This document shows positions 55,091-63,651 of a DNA stretch of 64,000 bases, one piece after another (within the stretch, counting starts at the first letter, position 1; each line of letters begins with the position of its first letter). A model generated the notes under the pieces. That model saw only the letters and a program-made list of their open reading frames with translations, searched no databases and was not told the origin of the DNA. Origin of the DNA: Blautia glucerasea (GTDB lineage: Bacteria > Bacillota > Clostridia > Lachnospirales > Lachnospiraceae); NCBI RefSeq assembly GCF_013304385.1, contig NZ_JAAITU010000003.1:86357-150356 (forward strand), given 5' to 3'. A program made the position numbers and the translations under genes.

Positions 55091-55622
55091 TGGTCAGGAG
55101 AGCTATGAGGAAATCGTAAGCAGTGGTCCTGCATGGTGGACAGAGTATAAAGAAATGGATGCTGTATACCGGTATGAAGGATGGCTGTTGGATCTTGCCA
55201 TACACCTGATTGAACAGACGGTAAAGAATCAGTATCCTTCCCAGGCAGATGAAAAGGCCATAGCTGAGTATGAGCGGATCTTACGTGTGGATACGGATGT
55301 AGGAGCATCCTTGGAGGAGCGTAGAAGAACCATTGCAGCCTGTTATTCTGGAACAGGACATCTTAGTAAAAGTGTAATCCAGTCACTGGTCAAAACCTAT
55401 ACCGGAAAGGGCTGTGAAATAACCTGGGACGGAACTGCATTTCAGATTCTGATACAGGATGGTGGAACAGATATAGCGGTGGTATATGACCGGCTGGCGA
55501 CTATTATTTCCAAAAGAATGCCGGTGCATATCAATTACAATATGGTTGCAGAGGCATCAATTCATTTGAATGAGAACGTAGGGATATATTGTGTTGGCAT
55601 ACCAAACATAATTATACATTAA
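55074..55622 (+). CDS. DUF2313 family phage tail protein (YmfQ-like)
   Basis: 182 residues of the YmfQ/XkdU family that joins baseplate and tail fibre. It has the typical VDTDVGASLEERRRTIAACYSGTGHLSKS segment and KRMPVHINYNMV. ATG at 55074 is used (GAGGTGACAATTG before), one codon after a TTG. It overlaps the baseplate J gene by 17 bp. Confidence 0.8.
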   Translation: MEIFNNGQESYEEIVSSGPAWWTEYKEMDAVYRYEGWLLDLAIHLIEQTVKNQYPSQADEKAIAEYERILRVDTDVGASLEERRRTIAACYSGTGHLSKSVIQSLVKTYTGKGCEITWDGTAFQILIQDGGTDIAVVYDRLATIISKRMPVHINYNMVAEASIHLNENVGIYCVGIPNIIIH

Positions 55623-55644
55623 AAAAACATAGGAGGACTTAATA

Positions 55645-56934
55645 ATGGCACAATTCAAAAATAGCGTGATTACAGAAAAAGGCTTGGCATTGCTGCAGAA
55701 GGTTCAACAGCGCACATTAAAGCTGACATATACGCAAATTACTCCTGGTGCAGGAGAGTATACAGGTACGGAGGATCTTTCAGGAGCAACAGCACTGAAA
55801 GACCAGCGCCAGAGCGTGCAGATCTCATCTATTTCCGCAGTGGACAGCACTACAGTAAAATTAGTTGCAGTGATCTCTAATACTGGTCTGGAGCAGGGAT
55901 ATAGAATTACAGAGGTTGGTATATGGGCCAAAGATCCAGATGAGGGAGATATTCTGTTTTCGTTGGCTGTAGCTGAACCCAATGGGGCAGATTACATCCC
56001 GGCAGAAACGGGTGGTTCGATTTCTATGAATTTTGAAATGTATCAGACTGTGAACGCATCTGCCGCAGTAAACATTCAGCCAGGAACCGGAGCATATGCT
56101 TCTGCAGTAGATCTTGCAGAGTTTAAAGAGCAGACAAATAAAGCCCTAAAAAGCGTAACTACAGTTTTTGAGATGATGGATAAAATTCATGAAATGCATC
56201 GGAACATTTTCCGTGGGAAAAATCTGGGAAATGTCCTTGATTACAGTCAGCTGGCTGAAATATCGGAAGGAACTTTTCATGATCTGTGGGTTGGTGACTA
56301 CTGGAACCTTGGAGGTGTGAAATGGAGGATTGTGGATATTGACTACTGGCAGGATCTTACAGACCATCATGTACTGGTCATGCCAGATGATCCGCTTAGT
56401 AATTTACCCGGTTTGCATGAAGGCGCAGTACCAATGGGGTTGGGCGATATGTCTGGATATGATGCATCAGCGTTAATTTCAGGGTTGAATAGCAACAGAG
56501 AGTATTTCCTTAATTTGTTTGAAAACTATATTTTTACACGCCCAGGTGTAAAATATCCGAAACTTGAAGGGGAAGGATGGAAAAATGTGGAAAGTACATA
56601 CACTGACGCTCTTGCTGTGGATATTCCAACTGACATAATGATGTTTGGGTGTAGCATGTTTACTAATGACAATAGTAAGCTGTTGAGTACACACTGGGCA
56701 GGTGTATCGTATGTACAGGAAACCAGTCAACTTGCCCTTATGAAACTGGATCCGAAGAAAACAAAATCCACACGCAATTACTGGTTGAGGAATTTCATAT
56801 ACACACATGAAAACGAAATGTCGGCGTTATATGTGACAGATGATGGATTTGTGGCGATTGATACAGCTACATCTGTTACTGCTCTCCATGGTGTGCGTCC
56901 TATTGTGGCCATTGGTGATGTGTACACGGAGTAA
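55645..56934 (+). CDS. Phage tail fibre / collar protein
   Basis: 429 residues. The N-terminal 130 (FKNSVITEKGLALLQKVQQRTLKLTYTQI ... GYRITEVGIWAKDPDEGDIL) is the tail-collar attachment domain. After a helical linker (about 155-195), the C-terminal region (GDYWNLGGVKWRIVDIDYW ... RNYWLRNF ... LHGVRPIVAIG) looks like the DUF6273-type domain often placed at fibre tips and thought to contact the host surface. It would decide host range. Confidence 0.8.
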   Translation: MAQFKNSVITEKGLALLQKVQQRTLKLTYTQITPGAGEYTGTEDLSGATALKDQRQSVQISSISAVDSTTVKLVAVISNTGLEQGYRITEVGIWAKDPDEGDILFSLAVAEPNGADYIPAETGGSISMNFEMYQTVNASAAVNIQPGTGAYASAVDLAEFKEQTNKALKSVTTVFEMMDKIHEMHRNIFRGKNLGNVLDYSQLAEISEGTFHDLWVGDYWNLGGVKWRIVDIDYWQDLTDHHVLVMPDDPLSNLPGLHEGAVPMGLGDMSGYDASALISGLNSNREYFLNLFENYIFTRPGVKYPKLEGEGWKNVESTYTDALAVDIPTDIMMFGCSMFTNDNSKLLSTHWAGVSYVQETSQLALMKLDPKKTKSTRNYWLRNFIYTHENEMSALYVTDDGFVAIDTATSVTALHGVRPIVAIGDVYTE

Positions 56935-56950
56935 TACAGGAGGAAAAGGC

Positions 56951-57259
56951 ATGGAGGAATATATAACTCGAGCTGAACACAAAGAGTTTGGCGAAAGGCT
57001 GGATGCTGAGAATAAGCGGCAGAACCGGCGCATTGATGAACTGGATACAGCTGTTAAGCAGATCGGGGAACTGACGACTTCTGTGCAGAAACTTGCAATG
57101 TCAGTTGAAAGCATGGTTAAGGAGCAGGGCCGCCAAGGTGACAGATTAGAAGCACTGGAAAGCCGGGACGGAGAAATGTGGAGAAAAGTAACTGGATATG
57201 CGATTACCACAGTGCTGGGTATTGTCATTGGATTTGTGCTCAAGCAGATTGGTATGTGA
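56951..57259 (+). CDS. XhlA-like phage membrane protein
   Basis: 102 residues. A charged coiled coil (about 10-75, FGERLDAENKRQNRRIDELD...) precedes one membrane helix (about 82-100, YAITTVLGIVIGFVLKQ), the layout of XhlA/hemolysin-like lysis helpers. ATG at 56951 follows ACAGGAGGAAAAGG. Position between tail fibre and holin fits a lysis role. Confidence 0.72.
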   Translation: MEEYITRAEHKEFGERLDAENKRQNRRIDELDTAVKQIGELTTSVQKLAMSVESMVKEQGRQGDRLEALESRDGEMWRKVTGYAITTVLGIVIGFVLKQIGM

Positions 57260-57401
57260 ATGATAGCAAACGGCTACAAGGGGCTATAAGCGCTTTTTGG
57301 TGCGTTGGTGAGGAAATGTTGGCATAAGCAGTTAGGATGGAAGCCTGTGGCTGTAACAGAGCCACAGAGATATTCCACAGCAACTCGGAAAGGTGAGTAA
57401 G

Positions 57402-57731
57402 ATGATTAAGAAAATAAAAAGGGCAGTACGGAGGATCAGACAGAGCTTTGGAAAGCTAGGAACATTGAACATAGTTCTGATTTGTGTTTTCTTGTACACA
57501 GTGCATATTAATCAGCAGATGATTGATACATACAGGCTATATGGTTCTGCACCGGAAACAGCCTGGTGTGCATTGATAGCAGCACTGATCGGAGAATGCG
57601 GCATCTGCGGCTGGATCAAGACCAGTAAGGAAAAACACAAATACCGTAGCCGTGATGAGCCTGACGGAAACACTGGGGATGTGGAAGATAATAACAATAT
57701 GGATCTTGAAGAAACGGAGGAAAAAGGATGA
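57402..57731 (+). CDS. Phage membrane protein of the lysis cassette
   Basis: 109 residues with a basic N-terminus, two hydrophobic segments (about 22-40 and 55-72, the latter with two Cys) and a Lys/Asp-rich tail. The stop overlaps the holin ATG (ATGA), implying coupled translation. A start at 57402 is chosen because AAGGTG is 6 bp before. It could be an accessory or antiholin-type protein. No family name is certain. Confidence 0.65.
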   Translation: MIKKIKRAVRRIRQSFGKLGTLNIVLICVFLYTVHINQQMIDTYRLYGSAPETAWCALIAALIGECGICGWIKTSKEKHKYRSRDEPDGNTGDVEDNNNMDLEETEEKG

Positions 57732-58042
57732 ACTTAGAAATGTTTTTATTGCTGTTGATGGTCGTATCTGCTTTTACAGGGCTTTTCACCGAAGCGGTCA
57801 AGAAAGTTCTGGATGAATGCAAAGTGCGGTATGCTTCAAATTTCCTGGCAGGAATTGTTGCAGCTGTTTTGGCTGTAGGAGTATCTGCCGGATATGTTAT
57901 CATGACTGAATCGCATATTAATGCACAGCTGATAGTCTATTTGATTGCATTGTTATTATTATCCTGGCTGTCGGCTATGGTGGGATACGATAAAGTAATT
58001 CAGGCAATTTCACAACTTCGAGGGCATTCAACTACGAATTGA
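57728..58042 (+). CDS. Phage holin
   Basis: 104 residues with three hydrophobic segments (about 3-22, 40-60, 67-88) and a short hydrophilic tail. This matches small phage holins that open the membrane for the endolysin. The context is diagnostic: it lies directly upstream of the endolysin. A terminator hairpin overlaps its 3' end. Confidence 0.75.
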   Translation: MNLEMFLLLLMVVSAFTGLFTEAVKKVLDECKVRYASNFLAGIVAAVLAVGVSAGYVIMTESHINAQLIVYLIALLLLSWLSAMVGYDKVIQAISQLRGHSTTN

Positions 58043-58064
58043 TTTCGGTTGAATGTCTTTTTTT
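58023..58064 (+). terminator. Terminator between holin and endolysin
   Basis: GGCATTCAAC and GTTGAATGTC (one wobble) around a 15-nt loop with T8 after it. It overlaps the last codons of the holin, so endolysin may need read-through or its own promoter. Confidence 0.7.
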
Positions 58065-58097
58065 ATACAAGAATCTATTCTACAGGAGGGGTAGAAA

Positions 58098-59435
58098 ATG
58101 GCATTAAGTAATACACAGAAGAAATTTATTGCGAGTATTGCTATACTTGTGAAAAAGTATGCCCCAAGATATGGAATCCAGGTATACAGTCCGATTATTG
58201 CACAAGCTATCCTGGAATCAGGATGGGGAGAATCTAAACTGGCAACACAGTACCATAATTATTTTGGCCTGAAATGTGGCACTGCCTGGAAAGGAAAATC
58301 TGTCAACATGACCACAAAGGAGGAGTATTCACCAGGAACTCTGACTACGATCAAAGACAATTTCCGTGTGTACGATTCTATGGAGGCAGGCGTTAAGGGG
58401 TACTTTGAGTTTATTCAGCTTGCCAGATACCAGAACCTGAAAGGAATCAAGGATCCGAAAAAGTACCTGGAAACCATCCGGGCAGATGGCTATGCAACTT
58501 CCAGTGCTTATGTTGGAAACGTATATGCAGTGATCGTAGTCTGCAATCTGACACAGTATGATCCAACAGAAAATAGCAAGAATGACAAGAAAGAAAAAGT
58601 AACAGCACAGCAGATCATTGATGATGCGGTTGATTTCGCTGTACAGATGGCGAATGACAATACACATGGATACAGCCAGGTGGTGCGTAGCCTGTACAAT
58701 ATTTCTGCCCCAAAATCTTTCGACTGTAGTTCCCTTGTGCTGACTGCATATTATTATGCATTCATGAAGAATGGTCTTTCTGAACAGGCCGCATTTCTGA
58801 AACAGAATTGCGGGTATACCGGAAACATGCTGCAGATGAAGAAGTGCGGCTTTGAAGTTGTGGCCACAAAGCAGACAGCCCATGCAAGAATGAAAAAAGG
58901 GGATGTAGAACTGGCAGACAACAATCCAGATGGATCCAACAGCCATGTAGCCCTGGCCATTGATGGAGATAATATCGTCCATGCCAGATCATCAGAGGGA
59001 ACGAAAAATACCATTGACGATTCCGGAAACGAGATCCGAACACAGCCATGGTATTTGTACAGCCATGGATGGACACATAGGCTTCGTTTCACTGGCAAGG
59101 GTCTGAGCATGGTCAAGAACACAACCGATTCTGCGAAAAAGCCGCAGGCTACTCAGCCGGTAAATACTGCGGCACCATCCTATCTTGTTGGCAGCACATA
59201 CACACTGCAGGTTGACAGCCTGAATGTGCGTACCGGTGCAGGTGTACAGTATCATGCCAAGAAATGGAATGAGCTGACTGCCAACGCTCGACAGCATGCC
59301 TATACAAATGGACAGCTGAAAAAGGGCACAAGAGTAACCTGCCAGGGAACAAAGAAAATAGGGGATGATATCTGGATGAAGATTCCGTCTGGATGGATTG
59401 CCGCCTATTACGAAAAGAAAACGTATGTACAGTAA
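58098..59435 (+). CDS. Modular endolysin: glucosaminidase, NlpC/CHAP-like domain and SH3
   Basis: Cell-wall hydrolase that would release phage. 445 residues. Residues 1-155 are a glucosaminidase-type domain (the acid Glu is in ILESGWGES). Residues 175-335 form a Cys/His amidase/peptidase domain with the nucleophile in SFDCSSLVLTAYYY and His in SHVALAIDG. Residues 365-440 are an SH3 domain (YTLQVDSLNVRTGAGVQYH). Two different cutting activities in one protein is common in Lachnospiraceae phage lysins. It follows an AGGAGGGG site. Confidence 0.86.
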   Translation: MALSNTQKKFIASIAILVKKYAPRYGIQVYSPIIAQAILESGWGESKLATQYHNYFGLKCGTAWKGKSVNMTTKEEYSPGTLTTIKDNFRVYDSMEAGVKGYFEFIQLARYQNLKGIKDPKKYLETIRADGYATSSAYVGNVYAVIVVCNLTQYDPTENSKNDKKEKVTAQQIIDDAVDFAVQMANDNTHGYSQVVRSLYNISAPKSFDCSSLVLTAYYYAFMKNGLSEQAAFLKQNCGYTGNMLQMKKCGFEVVATKQTAHARMKKGDVELADNNPDGSNSHVALAIDGDNIVHARSSEGTKNTIDDSGNEIRTQPWYLYSHGWTHRLRFTGKGLSMVKNTTDSAKKPQATQPVNTAAPSYLVGSTYTLQVDSLNVRTGAGVQYHAKKWNELTANARQHAYTNGQLKKGTRVTCQGTKKIGDDIWMKIPSGWIAAYYEKKTYVQ

Positions 59436-59642
59436 TATTTATATGGTGCACTGATTAATTCTGGGTATATATACGATGATACGTATAGAATGCCTTGATT
59501 AGTACAAGCTGGATAAAAGAATATATCACAGGTGTTTTGATCCTTTGGGAATCTTTGAAAATGCGCAGGATGTTAGAAAGCATTATTGCAATAAAATGTG
59601 ATTGTAGAAATATATGTAATGTGATAACATAATTTTGCTGCG

Positions 59643-59664
59643 CACCTCCGGCAGGAAGGAGGTG
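59643..59664 (+). promoter_or_regulatory. Hairpin hiding the toxin 2 ribosome site
   Basis: CACCTCC (59643-59649) pairs with GGAGGTG (59658-59664), the Shine-Dalgarno of the peptide gene at 59672, around an 8-nt loop. This would keep translation low, as in several type I toxins. Confidence 0.65.
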
Positions 59665-59671
59665 AAGCCTA

Positions 59672-59761
59672 ATGCAAGATTTATTCATCAGTTTGCTTGT
59701 CTCTATCGTAGCAGGTGTAATTAGCTACTACATTTGCAAATGGCTGGATGGGGATGAATAA
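59672..59761 (+). CDS. 29-residue hydrophobic peptide, type I toxin-like (copy 2)
   Basis: Encodes MQDLFISLLVSIVAGVISYY followed by ICKWLDGDE. It shares length, membrane helix and the C-K-W-L-D-G-D tail with the chromosomal copy at 38859-38948, while the DNA has diverged, so selection has kept the peptide. AAGGAGGTG lies 7 bp before the ATG, inside a hairpin. A strong minus-strand promoter at 59890-59918 faces it across a bidirectional terminator. In a prophage such a pair could stabilise the prophage. The toxin role is inferred. Confidence 0.75.
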   Translation: MQDLFISLLVSIVAGVISYYICKWLDGDE

Positions 59762-59810
59762 GCAGCGCAGACAGCCTAAAGGCATAAGCCACCTTACATA
59801 AACGGAATAG

Positions 59811-59847
59811 AAAACCCCTGAAAGTCTGGACCACTTTCAGGGGTTTT
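59811..59847. terminator. Bidirectional terminator between toxin 2 and antisense RNA 2
   Basis: AAAACCCCTGAAAGT and ACTTTCAGGGGTTTT form a perfect 15-bp stem around CTGGACC, with A and T tracts serving both directions. Confidence 0.88.
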
Positions 59848-59884
59848 CGTTTTGCCTAATACAATTCATCAGCTTGCTTAGCTG
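59811..59884 (-). ncRNA. Candidate antisense RNA 2
   Basis: A predicted transcript of about 70-75 nt from the minus-strand promoter to the terminator at 59811-59847. It contains no ORF. It overlaps the 3' part of the toxin 2 message at the shared hairpin. Confidence 0.6.
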
Positions 59885-59889
59885 TTATT

Positions 59890-59918
59890 ATCATATGCTG
59901 TTACAGGCAAAATGTCAA
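59890..59918 (-). promoter_or_regulatory. Promoter of antisense RNA 2
   Basis: On the minus strand: TTGACA (59913-59918), exactly 17 bp, then TATGAT (59890-59895). The same spacing as the chromosomal copy. Confidence 0.78.
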
Positions 59919-59944
59919 CTTCAAAATACTGAGTTTCCGAAAGC

Positions 59945-59977
59945 TTCCCGATGCCTGAATGGTGTCGGGATTTTTTT
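59945..59977 (+). terminator. Plus-strand terminator
   Basis: TCCCGA and TCGGGA around a 13-nt loop with T7 after, 184 bp beyond the toxin 2 gene. It may end read-through from the tail-lysis operon before the opposite-strand cargo gene. Confidence 0.65.
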
Positions 59978-60295
59978 ATTTATCCCTGGGATAATTCTGG
60001 TGCAACAGTACATATGTATTTAACTATATTTATATTCTCAATACTATATCTCAATCTCGTAAAGCCGCTTGTAAGCCAATCTGTCCATGGTGTTTTTGAA
60101 GAAAAAGCTGGTGCAATTGATCTTATGTTTTTATATTAAATCTTAATCTTATTCTAAACCTAAGTCTCAGTCAGCCAAAGGCTGGCAAGCGGCTGACAAA
60201 TTAAAGCCAACAAATGTTGGAAAATTAATAAAAATTCGTGAAATCTACACGAAAACTCCTGCGAAAAATTATTAAAAAAGCACAAAATGAGAGGG
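59978..60295. other. AT-rich intergenic stretch before the DUF4041 gene
   Basis: About 320 bp with no credible gene. Short stem candidates around GTCAGCC/GGCTGAC (60171-60200) and CCAACAAATGTTGG (60208-60221) are visible. Nothing else is supported. Confidence 0.5.
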
Positions 60296-61597
60296 TCAAG
60301 CCTTTTCCCTCATGCGTTGGGACATTCTAAATTGCTCGGCATCTGGAACATCATGAAAATCCACAGTTTTGTCAAAGTTTTCTGTGACAACCTTCTTGAT
60401 TTCATCCAAAGTGACATTAAAAAATTCTCTTCTGGTATTCACCATGTTTACTTTTTTATCTTCAAATGCATGATGCAAAGCGGCTTCCAGTGCAGGCGCA
60501 TTGTCAGAAAAGATCATAGCATGAACATCAAAGTTAAATGGCACGGAAGCATCTCCCAATTCATCAATACGTTCCTGAGGATCCAAACGCCGTGTCATAC
60601 CAATCTTATATATATTTTCGCCAAATGCACCAATGTTTGAAATAATATATACATAACCTGCTTTCTGATTGGCCTCACGGTAATCAATGTCCTTAAGCGA
60701 ATTTTCGATAGCAGCTAATTGAGTTTCTATATCAGCTTTCTTCTGCAAAAGATCTTGATTATCTGGATTATTGGCAATTTGATTGAGAATGTCAGAAAGA
60801 GCGTGTTCATAGTGTTTCTGTTCTTTTGAAATGGCTATTTTCTGTTCAGCAAGTTCTTTTTGCAATTTGGCTTCTTCTCTTGCTCTTGCCCGTTCTTCAC
60901 GAATGTGCTCTTTTTCCTCTTGCTTTTTTTGTTGATATTCAAAAGCAAGGTGAAGTTCTTTTACTTTTGATATGATATATTCTTTGGTGATCGCAACTCC
61001 AGTTGATGAAGCTCCCAATTTTGTAATGGCTTCTGCGCTAGCATATAGCTTTTTTAGAGAGGCATCAAAGTTTGTATATTTAACCTTTTCGACAATAGAA
61101 TCACAATCAGAATTGAAAGCTCGAAGTAATAGTTTTTGCATATCTTTTACCATCTTCTGGCCTTTTGCTGCACTTCCATTGACGGTCCAGTTTTTACTTC
61201 CAGTTACTGCTTTATTATTTTTTATTAGATCTTTTTGTTCATGTCTAATATATGCAAGCGCTTCCTGATATTGGGTAGAAGATGCAAAAGAAAATACCGG
61301 TTTATATAATCCGAAACTTTCTACAAGAATTTCATCATCTATGGATGAAATTTGTTTACGCTTTTCTGCAATAGAAGTATCTAAGTTGTTGGAGATTCTT
61401 TCGAGGTTTTCGATAGAGGAAGAAAGATCCGTTTTTCTTTTTTCAAGATCAGCAATGACATCTTTAGAATCTACAATATTATCCAGAATATTACGTCCGG
61501 CTTTGTCAATATAAGCATTTAATTCCTCGATTTGTTTATGGAGATCTTCAATCTCCTGCTTGTATGAATTTTCTTTAAATAATCCTGACAGTCCCAT
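60296..61597 (-). CDS. DUF4041 and T5orf172 (GIY-YIG superfamily) domain protein
   Basis: 433 residues. Residues 1-90 are a coiled coil (KQEIEDLHKQIEELNAYIDKAG...). About 95-215 fits DUF4041 (the VESFGLYKPVFSFASSTQYQEALAYIR segment). A second long charged coil covers 220-310. The C-terminal T5orf172 domain follows, with GYVYIISNIGAFGENIYKIGMTRR and the ALEAALHHAF segment, which keeps the GIY-YIG-like Tyr and Arg pattern. The nuclease activity is inferred from fold. It is a lone, oppositely oriented gene after the lysis cassette, a typical place for prophage cargo. It may be a defence or superinfection factor, but no direct evidence exists. Confidence 0.8.
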   Translation of the reverse strand: MGLSGLFKENSYKQEIEDLHKQIEELNAYIDKAGRNILDNIVDSKDVIADLEKRKTDLSSSIENLERISNNLDTSIAEKRKQISSIDDEILVESFGLYKPVFSFASSTQYQEALAYIRHEQKDLIKNNKAVTGSKNWTVNGSAAKGQKMVKDMQKLLLRAFNSDCDSIVEKVKYTNFDASLKKLYASAEAITKLGASSTGVAITKEYIISKVKELHLAFEYQQKKQEEKEHIREERARAREEAKLQKELAEQKIAISKEQKHYEHALSDILNQIANNPDNQDLLQKKADIETQLAAIENSLKDIDYREANQKAGYVYIISNIGAFGENIYKIGMTRRLDPQERIDELGDASVPFNFDVHAMIFSDNAPALEAALHHAFEDKKVNMVNTRREFFNVTLDEIKKVVTENFDKTVDFHDVPDAEQFRMSQRMREKA

Positions 61598-61826
61598 ATT
61601 AATTCCCTTTTCCTATGTATAATTTGGGGGTTAACAGAAGTAAAAAAAATTTATGCCGATGTGAAATATATGAGCAGAAAGGAATTTTTTAGGGGGACAT
61701 TTGTTCTGTTCATTGTAAATACTCCTTTTTATTTTGATGATAACACTACAGAATAGTGATAGCAACGGCAATAATATGAGTTGTGAGTTGAGGGAAAACA
61801 AAATTCAAATTTTGTAAAAGAGGGTG
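61598..61826. other. Divergent intergenic region
   Basis: Separates the DUF4041 gene from the rightward small-gene operon. It holds the DUF4041 ribosome site and the palindrome ACAAAATT-CAA-AATTTTGT (61797-61815). No ORF has a ribosome site. Confidence 0.5.
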
Positions 61827-61879
61827 TTGACACCTACCTACTACGTGATATTATAATATCAACAACTCAATAAAACGAG
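61827..61879 (+). promoter_or_regulatory. Phage promoter with operator-like site
   Basis: TTGACA (61827-61832) with TATTAT (61849-61854, 16-bp spacer) or TATAAT (61852-61857, 19-bp). CTACGTG lies in the spacer. CTCAATAAAACGAG (61866-61879), flanked by AA and TT, matches the CTC-N8-GAG operators beside the repressor and would cover the transcription start. Confidence 0.7.
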
Positions 61880-61911
61880 TTGCAAAATATACCAGGGCAG
61901 GAGGTTAGAAC

Positions 61912-62076
61912 ATGGAGGACAATAAAGAAATGATGAACATCATAGAGATTACAAGGTTGCAGGAGTGGTTAGAAGCATATGGAGTTCCACCAGAGTTAAG
62001 AGAGGACTGTGTAAAATATATCGCAAGAGAAAGCGATACAAAAATTAAAAAGGAAACCCCGCCACCTAGCAAGTAA
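61912..62076 (+). CDS. Small phage protein, 54 residues
   Basis: An acidic helical peptide starting MEDNKEMMNIIEITRLQEWL and ending in a Lys/Pro tail (KKETPPPSK). GCAGGAGGTTAG precedes the ATG. It is the first gene under the operator-bearing promoter and is followed by a strong terminator, so it forms its own short unit. Function unknown. Confidence 0.7.
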   Translation: MEDNKEMMNIIEITRLQEWLEAYGVPPELREDCVKYIARESDTKIKKETPPPSK

Positions 62077-62095
62077 AAGGGTTTCCAATTCACCA

Positions 62096-62142
62096 ATAAG
62101 GGTAAGGCGGGTTCCTGCCACCGCCAAGCCTTATCCTTTTAT
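62096..62142 (+). terminator. Terminator after the 54-residue gene
   Basis: AAGGGTAAGGCGG pairs with CCGCCAAGCCTTATCCTT (imperfect) around a short loop, with TTTT after. Confidence 0.65.
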
Positions 62143-62195
62143 TATAGCAGAGCGGTGGGAAAAATCAAGAGCGGAATGCAGGAGGAGCATGGAAG

Positions 62196-62609
62196 ATGGC
62201 AACAAAAGAACAGGAACTTAAGGCACTGGAAAAAATAAAAAAAATCGTAGAGGAACTTGGAGAAGACAGCTACATCGGAATGGCTCTTGATGGATGCTTT
62301 GAGATTGCAGAAGATAACATCAATAATGATTTTGCCTGCAGTATGAAACAAAGATGGCAGTCAGCAGAAAAAGAAACAGAAAAATTCAGTCTGAGACTGA
62401 AAGAACGTGATAACCAGATCGAACAGCTTAAGAAAGAGATTAAAGGGCTGGAAAGTGACAGAGAGGAATTAGCTCAAAAATGCGAATCATTGTCAGAAAA
62501 TAATACTAAGTTGTGGAATCAATACAGAGAATGCCAGGAAAGAGCAGAACTGGCAGAAATGGAAATTATCAAACTCAAAGCAAAATTATACGATTTGATT
62601 TGCAAATAA
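62196..62609 (+). CDS. Coiled-coil phage protein of unknown function
   Basis: 137 residues. The first 45 are helical (ALEKIKKIVEELGEDSYIGMALDGCFEIA), and the rest is a continuous heptad-rich coil (EKFSLRLKERDNQIEQLKKEI...). GCAGGAGGAGC precedes the start. No enzymatic motif is seen. The coil suggests it multimerises or scaffolds something. Confidence 0.7.
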   Translation: MATKEQELKALEKIKKIVEELGEDSYIGMALDGCFEIAEDNINNDFACSMKQRWQSAEKETEKFSLRLKERDNQIEQLKKEIKGLESDREELAQKCESLSENNTKLWNQYRECQERAELAEMEIIKLKAKLYDLICK

Positions 62610-62773
62610 AATAGCCGAAACGGTCAGAAATGACCGTCCACCAGGAATGACCGTCTGGTGCTGATGATGGCAGGTCAAAGTGTTTGGTGTCGGAGAACAA
62701 GTTTTACTGATTTTTAAGGTGAAAATCAGAGATAGCAACAGAGAAAGAGTAAAGATACGGAGGGCATAATGTA

Positions 62774-63265
62774 ATGAATAAGGAGTACAGACAAAGATTA
62801 TTCGCTCTTATGGATGAGATTGATGATCTTGCAAGAATTGGGTTCAAATTGGAAAAGGAAGAAGTAACAGGCGAGGTAGAAATGCCACAGGAACCGGAAA
62901 AAGAACTGGCCATAATTGAAGATAAAAAAATTACATTAGAAAAACTTGCCAAGGAAATTCCGGAAAAGCCGACCGGTCCAAATCATGACACGACCAGACG
63001 GTATACTTATACTTTTAAGAAATTTATTGTTAATATGCACCGGAGACATGGAATGACATTCGGTGAGATTGCAGATAGATATGGGGTATCAAAAGCCACT
63101 GTTACTAAGTGGTGCAGTGATGCAAGATATATTGACAAGATTGATCTTGATGGCATGAAGCTGAAAATAGAATCTCTGGAAAAAGAAAACCAGAAGTTAC
63201 AGGATGAAAATGCAAGATTGCAGAAAATGATTGCTATGGCGTTTGGGAAGGAGGCACAGGCATGA
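62774..63265 (+). CDS. Helix-turn-helix phage protein with C-terminal coiled coil
   Basis: 163 residues. The middle (about 88-118, NMHRRHGMTFGEIADRYGVSKATVTKWCSDA) is a homeodomain-like/HTH_23-type helix-turn-helix as used by transposases and small terminases. A coiled coil follows (about 128-155, LKIESLEKENQKLQDENARLQ). It could be a regulator or a small terminase-like DNA binder. The next gene overlaps its last 4 bp. Confidence 0.7.
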   Translation: MNKEYRQRLFALMDEIDDLARIGFKLEKEEVTGEVEMPQEPEKELAIIEDKKITLEKLAKEIPEKPTGPNHDTTRRYTYTFKKFIVNMHRRHGMTFGEIADRYGVSKATVTKWCSDARYIDKIDLDGMKLKIESLEKENQKLQDENARLQKMIAMAFGKEAQA

Positions 63266-63651
63266 AAATAAAAGACTTTACTGTGGGGCAAATTGCATAT
63301 GCATTTTCTTATGAGGATATAGCCTTACTGAAAGGGCTGAAGCCTAAAAAGTATACTGTTGCAAAAATTGGGCGCAAATACCTGTATGCAGTTAGAAGGG
63401 AAGAAGTAAACATCAAAGCTGTACCTGATTATTTACTGATAAGATTCAAAGAACCAGATTATACAGACAGTTTTTTGGAAGAAAATATTGATTATGGAGA
63501 TAGGACAATATTATTTTCAGATATGGAAGCAGCAAAAGACTATTACCAAAAAAGAAAACTTGTAAGATTTCTTACATCAGGTGTGAAGTGGGAAAACTAC
63601 ACATTAGATGAATTGAAAGAAATACAAAAAATCCTGGGGGAACAAGTATGA
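63262..63651 (+). CDS. Phage protein of unknown function, 129 residues
   Basis: A beta-rich N-terminal half (IAYAFSYEDIALLKGLKPKKYTVAKIGRKYLYAVRREEVNIKAV) and an alpha-helical C-terminal half. Overlaps both neighbours by 4 bp (ATGA type), so it belongs to one translation unit with them. Family not recognised. Confidence 0.65.
   Translation: MKIKDFTVGQIAYAFSYEDIALLKGLKPKKYTVAKIGRKYLYAVRREEVNIKAVPDYLLIRFKEPDYTDSFLEENIDYGDRTILFSDMEAAKDYYQKRKLVRFLTSGVKWENYTLDELKEIQKILGEQV

Noticed and set aside
59951..60139. 62-residue plus-strand ORF
   Set aside because: It begins inside a terminator hairpin and T tract, has no ribosome site and no homologous look.
61669..61755. 28-residue plus-strand ORF upstream of the 54-residue phage gene
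   Set aside because: No Shine-Dalgarno sequence and no similarity to the two type I-like peptides.
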